64,000 bases of DNA from Trypanosoma brucei gambiense DAL972 (GCF_000210295.1 NC_026734.1:646658-710657), one strand, 5' to 3'; counted from the stretch's first letter, positions 51,212-62,911 are shown. Notes: generated by a model not told the origin, from the sequence alone. A program made the numbers and translations.

Positions 51212-52679
51212 CGGTCCAACTGAGTGGTGAGCACTCCATCGAGTCTGTGTGGTGATGCTGTGGACGGCGTGTCCCCACTGGTTGGACTGTAGTTTCTTCC
51301 CTCCCTTTTTTTAATTATTACGTTATGTTTTTTTTTTTTTCATTTTCCACTCCCTTTCTTTGCCGTTTGCACTTTGCTCGCTTGCATTAAGGATGTCTTG
51401 GGGGTCTCTGGACCGAGTGCTGTAAGGAGGAGGGGGCAATCCTTCCCTATACAAATTACCACATATACTCATTTACACTTATACACATATACGCTTTCTA
51501 TCAATCCCCACTATTTATATATACCGATTCAATTATATGACCATGGAAAAAACATATATACAACTTCCTCCGTATGTAACAGCTTCCCCCGGTACGGCAC
51601 ATAGACCGTCACGGGCTTCCCATTGACATAACTTGTGCAAGACTCCTGTTCCCTGCTAATTGCAGGGAAGAGACGGCTAATTGGAACTACACCTTCCTCA
51701 CCCTCATTGTTTTCATTGTTTTCTTTTGTATTTCTATTAACCTAAGATAATTTCACTCGCTGTACTTTCTTCCCTCCCTACATCTATATGTTCCCTTATA
51801 TAACTTTTATACACATGTTTTTTCCTCTCTTTTTCATCCTATACAAACATATAAGCATACCTATATACACGTATATACATACATATATATGTTTGTTTTT
51901 TATAGCCCGGGACTTTGTTTCTTTTTTCCCCTTTTAACCCTTTTTACCCTTTTTTACCCTTTCTTCTTTTTTNCCTTTCCAATNNGAAAGCCTTAGGTAA
52001 GTAAATGCTTCTAATAATGGAAGAGTGTCCCTGGCAATTTCCCTTCTATTCATTTTAATTTCCTCTCCCCTGGTTCGTTCAATTTAATATCATTTTCCAT
52101 TTCGTTTCATTAACTATTTTATTTTACCTTTATTTCTATTTTTGTTTCCGCTGCTCACATACACACACACACCCTGCTCTTCCAGTTGCATGACATCATT
52201 ACACACTAATTGCAGTGGTGCTCCATTTGCTGTTTGCTGACACGTTTGATTTATTTTTTGTCCCTTTTCTCAAGCATCTCTTCGTTTAGGCAACACACCA
52301 TCTTTATGACAAGTGTTTATTGTAATTGTGGTGTTGTGTGATGCAGCGGTAGATTGGACGTGTGTGTACACTTGCAGCAGTGCCTCGCACAAATCGTATC
52401 TCCTCCCGGGACTTGTGCATGCAAGTTCCCCAATTTTTAACCCGTGGCCTTGTCACCCGTTACGCTGTGTCTGCTTTTCGTTTGTTTTGTCTCTTTCTCT
52501 CAAATTCCTTTTTGCTTCTACCTTCTGTTTATTGATGCGTGTGATAGTGTTTTCCGCTATCGGAACCAGAAGACCATAAGCAAGGTAACATCTGAGGCCA
52601 ACCCAATTGCCATCATTTTCTTTGTCGTGAATTGTGAAGCAAACCTTTACCAAGCGTTATTTGAATAGCGGTGTACACG
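51212..52679 (+). repeat. CFB array spacer (unit 4), low sequence quality in the middle
   Basis: This is a standard spacer with hairpin at 51649-51669 and acceptor AG at 52546-52547. Bases about 51,900-52,110 are unreliable: they contain isolated Ns (51973, 51984-51985) and many differences from the other units, which fits poor-quality reads at a contig edge. One copy of the 27-bp repeat is visible. Confidence 0.65.
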
Positions 52680-53138
52680 ATGTTTTTGAAGGAGGAAAAC
52701 AGTGAAATGCGGTTGAGCGGAGCTACGTTCTTGAAGGGCGCTGTTGATGATTTCAATGCATGTGAGTCCCCTGTTTTATCATCCGGAAGCAGTTTGGTTC
52801 TTACAAGTCCTGCTCTGAGCACCTCAGACACGTGCCGATCTGTGATGCGTGAAACCGTCCCTTCCGTTTGTACTGGCGCAGGCCTCAGCAGTCGCTGCTC
52901 AACTGATTGCACTGTGCTGAAGTGTGTGAACCCGCTGCATGTTAAGTTCCAGGAGCCGTCAGGGTTGTCAGGGGCTGATTCAGTGGACTCGTTTGACTCG
53001 TTGGGTGACCTTTCCGAGTTGCATGAGGAACATCAACATGTTTCTTCTGTTGCCTCTGAAAAGCCTTTGACCCTTCACGATGTGCCGGAATCCGTCCTGT
53101 ATGGTGCCATTCCATACCTTTCTCTTCCAGACGTCATT
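52680..53138 (+). CDS. CFB1: CFB1, 5' part only (3' end in gap)
   Basis: This holds 153 codons from the ATG at 52680 to the gap, including the CFB1-specific N-terminus and the beginning of the F-box (LTLHDVPESVLYGAIPYLSLPDVI). It has KEENSEM near the N-terminus, as in the copy at 49628. The gap of 100 N is followed directly by CFB spacer sequence, so the true gene is probably intact and the gap is much longer than shown (about 2.1 kb are missing relative to a full unit). Confidence 0.85.
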
Positions 53139-53238
53139 NNNNNNNNNNNNNNNNNNNNNNNNNNNNNNNNNNNNNNNNNNNNNNNNNNNNNNNNNNNNNN
53201 NNNNNNNNNNNNNNNNNNNNNNNNNNNNNNNNNNNNNN
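53139..53238. other. Assembly gap, 100 N (default size)
   Basis: It spans from the F-box of one CFB1 gene into the spacer after that gene, so roughly 1.1 kb of coding sequence plus about 0.5-0.6 kb of spacer are missing. Confidence 0.95.
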
Positions 53239-54178
53239 GTTTGCTCCCTACATATATATGTTCCCTTATATAACTTTTATACACATGTTTTTTCCTCTCT
53301 TTTTCATCCTATACAAACATATAAGCATACCTATATACACGTATATACATACATATATATGTTTGTTTTTATATGCCGTGACTTTGTTTCTTTTTTCCCC
53401 TTTTATCTCTTTTTATCTCTTTTTATCCCTTTCTTTCTTTTTTTACTTTTTCATTTTGAATGCCCTTATGTAAGTAAATGCTTCTTACTAATAGAGGATT
53501 GTCCTTGGCAATTTCTCTCTTATCATTTTATTTTCCTCTCCCTTGTTCGTTTCATTTTATATCATTTTTCATTTCGTTTCATTTTATATCATTTTTCATT
53601 TCGTTTCATTTACTATTTTATTTTACTTTTATTTCTATTTTTGTTTCCGCTGCTCACATACACACACACACCCTGCTCTTCCAGTTGCATGACATCATTA
53701 CACACTAATTGCAGTGGTGCTCCATTTGCTGTTTGCTGACACGTTTGATTTATTTCTTGTCCCTTTCCTCAAGCATCTCTTCGTTTAGGCAACACACCAT
53801 CTTTATGACAAGTGTTTATTGTAATTGTGGTGTTGTGTGATGCAGCGGTAGATTGGACGTGTGTGTACACTTGCAGCAGTGCCTCGCACAAATCGTATCT
53901 CCTCCCGGGACTTGTGCATGCAAGTTCCCCAATTTTTAACCCGTGGCCTTGTCACCCGTTACGCTGTGTCTGCTTTTCGTTTGTTTTGTCTCTTTCTCTC
54001 AAATTCCTTTTTGCTTCTACCTTCTGCTTATTGATGCGTGTGATAGTGTTTTCCGCTATCGGAACCAGAAGACCATAAGCAAGGTAACATCTGAGGCCAA
54101 CCCAATTGCCATCATTTTCTTTGTCGTGAATTGTGAAGCAAACCTTTACCAAGCGTTATTTGAATAGCGGTGTACACG
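53239..54178 (+). repeat. CFB array spacer (unit 5), 5' part in gap
   Basis: This is the second half of the standard spacer. The hairpin region is not present (in gap). The 27-bp repeat is in two copies, and the acceptor AG is at 54045-54046. Confidence 0.65.
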
Positions 54179-55762
54179 ATGTTTTTGAAGGAGGGAAACA
54201 GTGAAATGCGGTTGAGCGGAGCTACGTTCTTGAAGGGCGCTGTTGATGATTTCAATGCATGTGAGTCCCCTGTTTTATCATCCGGAAGCAGTTTGGTTCT
54301 TACAAGTCCTGCTCTGAGCACCTCAGACACGTGCCGATCTGTGATGCGTGAAACCGTCCCTTCCGTTTGTACTGGCGCAGGCCTCAGCAGTCGCTGCTCA
54401 ACTGATTGCACTGTGCTGAAGTGTGTGAACCCGCTGCATGTTAAGTTCCAGGAGCCGTCAGGGTTGTCAGGGGCTGATTCAGTGGACTCGTTTGACTCGT
54501 TGGGTGACCTTTCCGAGTTGCACGAGGAACATCAACATGTTTCTTCTGTTGCCTCTGAAAAGCCTTTGACCCTTCACGATGTGCCGGAATCCGTCCTGTA
54601 TGGTGCCATTCCATACCTTTCTCTTCCAGACGTCATTGCCTTATCACGGACATGTAAGAAGTTTCACAAACTGGTGCAGGGATACTTTGCAGTGAATGAG
54701 CATGGCGTGATGAGCATCCCCGCCTTTGACACCCGCAGCTTCATGCAGTACCGTCCAGAGAGGAAACCTCCGGTAACGAAGGCCTCATCTATGGAACCCG
54801 AAACGAAAGCTTCGGACGTGAAGCCCATCCGTCTGTTTTTTGGCCAGCAACGACGGGACCCACACCCCTCAGCTCTACGGCGTCTGCTGCGCTTCATTGC
54901 ACCTGACCTTGTGATTGCTCACATGGAGGCTCACACGAACCCGGTTAACGGTCGGGGCAAAGGCTGCGCGTGGGTGTTCGCCCTGTCACAATTGGATGCG
55001 GAGCGACTGTTACGACTCAGTGGGCGTATCTTCCTTGACATAAATTCTAATGGTGAGGAGGTATACCTGTTCGCTCCCCCTAACTGCCGAGAGTGGTTGA
55101 ATGAGCACGCGGAGTGTGCAGTCGCTTCCGCAGTTCGTCCAAGTCACTTGCCACGACAGCCGATGGTTGTGGAAGCCCCCAGGAAGTCGAGTGCCAAAGT
55201 GGAGAAGGGGTTGGAACAATGTGTGCGTCCCCATCCACAACATCGCGGTGTTACGGAGCAGCAGGCACCCGTCGCGGCGGCCCAGCAGATGCCCGACTCT
55301 GTGGAACCATTGGTACGAGTTGGGTCTCCACAGGATGAGGGCCTGCAGCAGCAGGAGCGGCCGTCCGAGGCGTGGACGACCAGCAATCATTTGCAAGGCG
55401 ACTCAACACACGGAAGGCGCAGGTCAGGGGAGGCTCTGCAGTCGGGTGAGTCCACACCTGAGCGTTTGCAAGCAAGGCGCCGCCCATGGTTGGTTGCGGC
55501 GGATGCTTCAGCCACTCAGCGTGCCAGGGAACTTCGGTTTTGCAGCAATTCCTCAACTTTTCTTCATCATGAAATGTGGGGATTCCACCCGGGAGCACGC
55601 CTTGGCTCTGGGGTAGGCGGTGACAGATTTATTGCGTGTCCCGAGACGACAACACGCACTGTGCCACACAACGTGTACACAAGCACTATATGGACAGGCC
55701 CTAGGCGGTTCCGGCACGACCCGTACGTGTACGGCCCACTGTGCGTACTAGCGGCATCTTAG
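54179..55762 (+). CDS. CFB1: CFB1, cyclin-F-box-type protein (intact copy)
   Basis: This gene encodes 527 residues, with the same layout as the intact copy at 49628. Visible differences are KEGNSEM instead of KEENSEM near the N-terminus and Glu for Ala in the EPATKASD segment just before the RRM-like region. The high identity between copies at both coding and spacer positions points to recent duplication or ongoing gene conversion. Confidence 0.9.
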   Translation: MFLKEGNSEMRLSGATFLKGAVDDFNACESPVLSSGSSLVLTSPALSTSDTCRSVMRETVPSVCTGAGLSSRCSTDCTVLKCVNPLHVKFQEPSGLSGADSVDSFDSLGDLSELHEEHQHVSSVASEKPLTLHDVPESVLYGAIPYLSLPDVIALSRTCKKFHKLVQGYFAVNEHGVMSIPAFDTRSFMQYRPERKPPVTKASSMEPETKASDVKPIRLFFGQQRRDPHPSALRRLLRFIAPDLVIAHMEAHTNPVNGRGKGCAWVFALSQLDAERLLRLSGRIFLDINSNGEEVYLFAPPNCREWLNEHAECAVASAVRPSHLPRQPMVVEAPRKSSAKVEKGLEQCVRPHPQHRGVTEQQAPVAAAQQMPDSVEPLVRVGSPQDEGLQQQERPSEAWTTSNHLQGDSTHGRRRSGEALQSGESTPERLQARRRPWLVAADASATQRARELRFCSNSSTFLHHEMWGFHPGARLGSGVGGDRFIACPETTTRTVPHNVYTSTIWTGPRRFRHDPYVYGPLCVLAAS

Positions 55763-57259
55763 CGGTCCAACTGAGTGGTGAGCACTCCATCGAGTCTGTG
55801 TGGTGATGCTGTGGACGGCGTGTCCCCACTGGTTGGACTGTAGTTTCTTCCCTCCCTTTTTTTTATTATTACGTTATGTTTTTTTTTTTTCATTTTCCAC
55901 TCCCTTTCTTTGCCGTTTGCACTTTGCTCGCTTGCATTAAGAATGTCTTGGGGGTCTCTGGACCGAGTGCTGTAAGGAGGAGGGGGCAATCCTTCCCTAT
56001 ACAAATTACCACATATACTCATTTACACTTATACACATATACGCTTTCTATCAATCCCCACTATTTATATATACCGATTCAATTATATGACCATGGAAAA
56101 AACATATATACAACTTCCTCCGTATGTAACAGCTTCCCCCGGTACGGCACATAGACCGTCACGGGCTTCCCATTGACATAACTTGTGCAAGACTCCTGTT
56201 CCCTGCTAATTGCAGGGAAGAGACGGCTAATTGGAACTACACCTTCCTCACCCTCATTGTTTTCATTGTTTTCTTTTGTATTTCTATTAACCTAAGATAA
56301 TTTCACTCGCTGTACTTTCTTCCCTCCCTACATCTATATGTTCCCTTATATAACTTTTATACACATGTTTTTTCCTCTCTTTTTCATCCTATACAAACAT
56401 ATAAGCATACCTATATACACGTATATACATACATATATATGTTTGTTTTTATATGCCGTGACTTTGTTTCTTTTTTCCCCTTTTATCTCTTTTTTATCTC
56501 TTTTTATCCCTTTCTTTCTTTTTTTACTTTTTCATTTTGAATGCCCTTATGTAAGTAAATGCTTCTTACTAATAGAGGATTGTCCTTGGCAATTTCTCTC
56601 TTATCATTTTATTTTCCTCTCCCTTGTTCGTTTCATTTTATATCATTTTTCATTTCGTTTCATTTTATATCATTTTTCATTTCGTTTCATTTACTATTTT
56701 ATTTTACTTTTATTTCTATTTTTGTTTCCGCTGCTCACATACACACACACACCCTGCTCTTCCAGTTGCATGACATCATTACACACTAATTGCAGTGGTG
56801 CTCCATTTGCTGTTTGCTGACACGTTTGATTTATTTCTTGTCCCTTTCCTCAAGCATCTCTTCGTTTAGGCAACACACCATCTTTATGACAAGTGTTTAT
56901 TGTAATTGTGGTGTTGTGTGATGCAGCGGTAGATTGGACGTGTGTGTACACTTGCAGCAGTGCCTCGCACAAATCGTATCTCCTCCCGGGACTTGTGCAT
57001 GCAAGTTCCCCAATTTTTAACCCGTGGCCTTGTCACCCGTTACGCTGTGTCTGCTTTTCGTTTGTTTTGTCTCTTTCTCTCAAATTCCTTTTTGCTTCTA
57101 CCTTCTGTTTATTGATGCGTGTGATAGTGTTTTCCGCTATCGGAACCAGAAGACCATAAGCAAGGTAACATCTGAGGCCAACCCAATTGCCATCATTTTC
57201 TTTGTCGTGAATTGTGAAGCAAACCTTTACCAAGCGTTATTTGAATAGCGGTGTACACG
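55763..57259 (+). repeat. CFB array spacer (unit 6)
   Basis: This is a standard spacer. The hairpin is at 56199-56219. The 27-bp repeat is in two copies. One extra T in the TCTTTTTATC stretch near 56,490 distinguishes it. The acceptor AG is at 57126-57127. Confidence 0.7.
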
Positions 57260-58843
57260 ATGTTTTTGAAGGAGGGAAACAGTGAAATGCGGTTGAGCGG
57301 AGCTACGTTCTTGAAGGGCGCTGTTGATGATTTCAATGCATGTGAGTCCCCTGTTTTATCATCCGGAAGCAGTTTGGTTCTTACAAGTCCTGCTCTGAGC
57401 ACCTCAGACACGTGCCGATCTGTGATGCGTGAAACCGTCCCTTCCGTTTGTACTGGCACAGGCCTCAGCAGTCGCTGCTCAACTGATTGCACTGTGCTGA
57501 AGTGTGTGAACCCGCTGCATGTTAAGTTCCAGGAGCCGTCAGGGTTGTCAGGGGCTGATTCAGTGGACTCGTTTGACTCGTTGGGTGACCTTTCCGAGTT
57601 GCATGAGGAACATCAACATGTTTCTTCTGTTGCCTCTGAAAAGCCTTTGACCCTTCACGATGTGCCGGAATCCGTCCTGTATGGTGCCATTCCATACCTT
57701 TCTCTTCCAGACGTCATTGCCTTATCACGGACATGTAAGAAGTTTCACAAACTGGTGCAGGGATACTTTGCAGTGAATGAGCATGGCGTGATGAGCATCC
57801 CCGCCTTTGACACCCGCAGCTTCATGCAGTACCGTCCAGAGAGGAAACCTCCGGTAACGAAGGCCTTATCTATGGAACCCGCAACGAAAGCTTCGGACGT
57901 GAAACCCATCCGTCTGTTTTTTGGCCAGCAACGACGGGACCCACACCCCTCAGCTCTACGGCGTCTGCTGCGCTTCATTGCACCTGACCTTGTGATTGCT
58001 CACATGGAGGCTCACACGAACCCGGTTGACGGTCGGGGCAAAGGCTGCGCGTGGGTGTTCGCCCTGTCACAATTGGATGCGGAGCGACTGTTACGACTCA
58101 GTGGGCGTATCTTCCTTGACATAAATTCTAATGGTGAGGAGGTATACCTGTTCGCTCCCCCTAACTGCCGAGAGTGGTTGAATGAGCACGCGGAGTGTGC
58201 AGTCGCTTCCGCAGTTCGTCCAAGTCACTTGCCACGACAGCCGATGGTTGTGGAAGCCCCCAGGAAGTCGAGTGCCAAAGTGGAGAAGGGGTTGGAACAA
58301 TGTGTGCGTCCCCATCCACAACATCGCGGTGTTACGGAGCAGCAGGCACCCGTCGCGGCGGCCCAGCAGATGCCCGACTCTGTGGAACCATTGGTACGAG
58401 TTGGGTCTCCACAGGATGAGGGCCTGCAGCAGCAGGAGCGGCCGTCCGAGGCGTGGACGACCAGCAATCATTTGCAAGGCGACTCAACACACGGAAGGCG
58501 CAGGTCAGGGGAGGCTCTGCAGTCGGGTGAGTCCACACCTGAGCGTTTGCAAGCAAGGCGCCGCCCATGGTTGGTTGCGGCGGATGCTTCAGCCACTCAG
58601 CGTGCCAGGGAACTTCGGTTTTGCAGCAATTCCTCAACTTTTCTTCATCATGAAATGTGGGGATTCCACCCGGGAGCACGCCTTGGCTCTGGGGTAGGCG
58701 GTGACAGATTTATTGCGTGTCCCGAGACGACAACACGCACTGTGCCACACAACGTGTACACAAGCACTATATGGACAGGCCCTAGGCGGTTCCGGCACGA
58801 CCCGTACGTGTACGGCCCACTGTGCGTACTAGCGGCATCTTAG
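57260..58843 (+). CDS. CFB1: CFB1, cyclin-F-box-type protein (intact copy)
   Basis: This gene encodes 527 residues, again the standard CFB1 layout (F-box, RRM-like region, disordered C-terminal region, RFRHDPY). It differs from other copies in Thr for Ala in the N-terminal CTGAGLSS segment, Leu for Ser in KASSMEP, and Asp for Asn in NPVNGRG just ahead of the RNP1-like motif. The N-terminal sequence is KEGNSEM. Confidence 0.9.
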   Translation: MFLKEGNSEMRLSGATFLKGAVDDFNACESPVLSSGSSLVLTSPALSTSDTCRSVMRETVPSVCTGTGLSSRCSTDCTVLKCVNPLHVKFQEPSGLSGADSVDSFDSLGDLSELHEEHQHVSSVASEKPLTLHDVPESVLYGAIPYLSLPDVIALSRTCKKFHKLVQGYFAVNEHGVMSIPAFDTRSFMQYRPERKPPVTKALSMEPATKASDVKPIRLFFGQQRRDPHPSALRRLLRFIAPDLVIAHMEAHTNPVDGRGKGCAWVFALSQLDAERLLRLSGRIFLDINSNGEEVYLFAPPNCREWLNEHAECAVASAVRPSHLPRQPMVVEAPRKSSAKVEKGLEQCVRPHPQHRGVTEQQAPVAAAQQMPDSVEPLVRVGSPQDEGLQQQERPSEAWTTSNHLQGDSTHGRRRSGEALQSGESTPERLQARRRPWLVAADASATQRARELRFCSNSSTFLHHEMWGFHPGARLGSGVGGDRFIACPETTTRTVPHNVYTSTIWTGPRRFRHDPYVYGPLCVLAAS

Positions 58844-60313
58844 CGGTCCAACTGAGTGGTGAGCACTCCATCGAGTCTGTGTGGTGATGCTGTGGACGGC
58901 GTGTCCCCACTGGTTGGACTGTAGTTTCTTCCCTCCCTTTTTTTAATTATTACGTTATGTTTTTTTTTTTTTCATTTTCCACTCCCTTTCTTTGCCGTTT
59001 GCACTTTGCTCGCTTGCATTAAGGATGTCTTGGGGGTCTCTGGACCGAGTGCTGTAAGGAGGAGGGGGCAATCCTTCCCTATACAAATTACCACATATAC
59101 TCATTTACACTTATACACATATACGCTTTCTATCAATCCCCACTATTTATATATACCGATTCAATTATATGACCATGGAAAAAACATATATACAACTTCC
59201 TCCGTATGTAACAGCTTCCCCCGGTACGGCACATAGACCGTCACGGGCTTCCCATTGACATAACTTGTGCAAGACTCCTGTTCCCTGCTAATTGCAGGGA
59301 AGAGACGGCTAATTGGAACTACACCTTCCTCACCCTCATTGTTTTCATTGTTTTCTTTTGTATTTCTATTAACCTAAGATAATTTCACTCGCTGTACTTT
59401 CTTCCCTCCCTACATCTATATGTTCCCTTATATAACTTTTATACACATGTTTTTTCCTCTCTTTTTCATCCTATACAAACATATAAGCATACCTATATAC
59501 ACGTATATACATACATATATATGTTTGTTTTTATATGCCGTGACTTTGTTTCTTTTTTCCCCTTTTATCTCTTTTTATCTCTTTTTATCCCTTTCTTTCT
59601 TTTTTTACTTTTTCATTTTGAATGCCCTTATGTAAGTAAATGCTTCTTACTAATAGAGGATTGTCCTTGGCAATTTCTCTCTTATCATTTTATTTTCCTC
59701 TCCCTTGTTCGTTTCATTTTATATCATTTTTCATTTCGTTTCATTTACTATTTTATTTTACTTTTATTTCTATTTTTGTTTCCGCTGCTCACATACACAC
59801 ACACACCCTGCTCTTCCAGTTGCATGACATCATTACACACTAATTGCAGTGGTGCTCCATTTGCTGTTTGCTGACACGTTTGATTTATTTCTTGTCCCTT
59901 TCCTCAAGCATCTCTTCGTTTAGGCAACACACCATCTTTATGACAAGTGTTTATTGTAATTGTGGTGTTGTGTGATGCAGCGGTAGATTGGACGTGTGTG
60001 TACACTTGCAGCAGTGCCTCGCACAAATCGTATCTCCTCCCGGGACTTGTGCATGCAAGTTCCCCAATTTTTAACCCGTGGCCTTGTCACCCGTTACGCT
60101 GTGTCTGCTTTTCGTTTGTTTTGTCTCTTTCTCTCAAATTCCTTTTTGCTTCTACCTTCTGTTTATTGATGCGTGTGATAGTGTTTTCCGCTATCGGAAC
60201 CAGAAGACCATAAGCAAGGTAACATCTGAGGCCAACCCAATTGCCATCATTTTCTTTGTCGTGAATTGTGAAGCAAACCTTTACCAAGCGTTATTTGAAT
60301 AGCGGTGTACACG
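58844..60313 (+). repeat. CFB array spacer (unit 7)
   Basis: This is a standard spacer, with one copy of the 27-bp repeat. The hairpin is at 59281-59301 and the acceptor AG at 60180-60181. Confidence 0.7.
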
Positions 60314-61240
60314 ATGTTTTTGAAGGAGGAAAACAGTGAAATGCGGTTGAGCGGAGCTACGTTCTTGAAGGGCGCTGTTGATGATTTCAATGCATGTGAG
60401 TCCCCTGTTTTATCATCCGGAAGCAGTTTGGTTCTTACAAGTCCTGCTCTGAGCACCTCAGACACGTGCCGATCTGTGATGCGTGAAACCGTCCCTTCCG
60501 TTTGTACTGGCGCAGGCCTCAGCAGTCGCTGCTCAACTGATTGCACTGTGCTGAAGTGTGTGAACCCGCTGCATGTTAAGTTCCAGGAGCCGTCAGGGTT
60601 GTCAGGGGCTGATTCAGTGGACTCGTTTGACTCGTTGGGTGACCTTTCCGAGTTGCATGAGGAACATCAACATGTTTCTTCTGTTGCCTCTGAAAAGCCT
60701 TTGACCCTTCACGATGTGCCGGAATCCGTCCTGTATGGTGCCATTCCATACCTTTCTCTTCCAGACGTCATTGCCTTATCACGGACATGTAAGAAGTTTC
60801 ACAAACTGGTGCAGGGATACTTTGCAGTGAATGAGCATGGCGTGATGAGCATCCCCGCCTTTGACACCCGCAGCTTCATGCAGTACCGTCCAGAGAGGAA
60901 ACCTCCGGTAACGAAGGCCTCATCTATGGAACCCGCAACGAAAGCTTCGGACGTGAAGCCCATCCGTCTGTTTTTTGGCCAGCAACGACGGGACCCACAC
61001 CCCTCAGCTCTACGGCGTCTGCTGCGCTTCATTGCACCTGACCTTGTGATTGCTCACATGGAGGCTCACACGAACCCGGTTAACGGTCGGGGCAAAGGCT
61101 GCGCGTGGGTGTTCGCCCTGTCACAATTGGATGCGGAGCGACTGTTACGACTCAGTGGGCGTATCTTCCTTGACATAAATTCTAATGGTGAGGAGGTATA
61201 CCTGTTCGCTCCCCCTAACTGCCGAGAGTGGTTGAATGAG
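60314..61240 (+). CDS. CFB1: CFB1, 5' part only (3' end in gap)
   Basis: This holds 309 codons from the ATG at 60314 to the gap at 61241. It includes the F-box and the complete RRM-like region up to NCREWLNE. KEENSEM is present near the N-terminus. The C-terminal disordered region and the RFRHDPY motif would lie in the gap. Sequence after the gap is not a CFB spacer, so the end of this copy is unknown. Confidence 0.85.
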
Positions 61241-61544
61241 NNNNNNNNNNNNNNNNNNNNNNNNNNNNNNNNNNNNNNNNNNNNNNNNNNNNNNNNNNNN
61301 NNNNNNNNNNNNNNNNNNNNNNNNNNNNNNNNNNNNNNNNNNNNNNNNNNNNNNNNNNNNNNNNNNNNNNNNNNNNNNNNNNNNNNNNNNNNNNNNNNNN
61401 NNNNNNNNNNNNNNNNNNNNNNNNNNNNNNNNNNNNNNNNNNNNNNNNNNNNNNNNNNNNNNNNNNNNNNNNNNNNNNNNNNNNNNNNNNNNNNNNNNNN
61501 NNNNNNNNNNNNNNNNNNNNNNNNNNNNNNNNNNNNNNNNNNNN
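61241..61544. other. Assembly gap (304 N)
   Basis: It separates the last CFB1 copy from unrelated purine-rich sequence. A full CFB1 end (about 660 bases) would not fit in the shown gap length. Confidence 0.95.
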
Positions 61545-62852
61545 AAAAAGGAAAAAGGAAAAAAAGAAAAAGGAAAATTGAAAAAGAAAAAGAAAAATTA
61601 AAATTAAAAAAAATGGGAAAAAAAAAAGAGTCAGACAGGCACAAAAACACAAACACGCAAACACACGCATATGCGCACACATATAAATACATATATAGAT
61701 AAATACAAATAATGATGGGAAAAAAAAAGTAAATAGCTATTACTATTATTACTATTATTATTATTATTATCACTATTATTATTATTATTATTGTTATTAG
61801 TTCGTCATTATTTTGAGTTTTCGCTTTTTGTTCATTCCCCATTTGCACAAAACATATGAAAGACACACATGTATGCATATTCGCGTCCATTCGCTCATAG
61901 AAAGCAGAAAAGAAGGAACAAAAACAACAACAACAACAGAAAAAAGATTCAAATGACAAAAATCATCAGAAGAAAAAAAAAAAAAAAGGAGAGAAAACAA
62001 CAACAACATTAAAAAAAAAAAAAGAGAAAACGTTTATGTAAATATGATTAAGAAAAGTTACGTTAGCGTTTGGATGCGGGCGCATATTTATGTGTTTTAT
62101 GTGTTTTATGTGGAATAAATGTTTGAGGAATGAAATAATGAGCTGGCAGAAGCTGACGGTACGAAATGACAACAAAAAACAACAACAACAATAACAACAC
62201 CCCTCATCTTTTTTTTTTCATCTTTTTTTTTTTTCATCATTTTCTGAATGGGAAATTTCCCTTCTTTTTCTTTTTTTTCTTTTTTTCTTCTTTTTTTTCC
62301 ACTCATGAGTTTCATTTATTTATCTATTTGTTGAATGACTGATCGTTTCCTGTATTACCTTTTTTTATTTGAAGCTCAGGGTGAAGTGATGCGTTTCATT
62401 CGCATCATTATTAACAACAAGAAGTTCAAAGAAAAGAAAAAAAAAGAAAGAAATGAAACAAAGCGAAAATAAAAAAAAATAAAAAAAAATAAAAAAAAAT
62501 AAAAAAAAAACAAAAGTAAAATCAAGTGGGAGAGCAATTCGTTTGTTTTGATTTGATTTGGTTTCATCTTATATTTTTAGTTCAACAAATAAGTAAATAA
62601 ATAAATATGTTGCCTCAAAAGCGCGAAATGAAAATGAATGAATGAATGAATGAGTGTATGTTAAAGAAACCCCGCCCCCCCCCCCCAAAAAAAAATGAAA
62701 ATAAAAAAATGACAAAAAACAAACAAACAACAAAACAACAACAACCGACTAAACAAAAAAAAAAAGAAGAGAAATTGTAAAAAAAAAAGGAAACAACACA
62801 AAATAAATAAATGTGTTCATTTTTAGTAATAACAACAGGTAAGAGACAGAAC

Positions 62853-62911
<59 letters not shown>

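Noticed and set aside
38482..61240. CRISPR array or bacterial-type mobile element as explanation for the repeats
   Set aside because: The unit is about 3 kb and contains a eukaryotic F-box gene; there are no short spaced repeats, no transposase and no terminal repeats.
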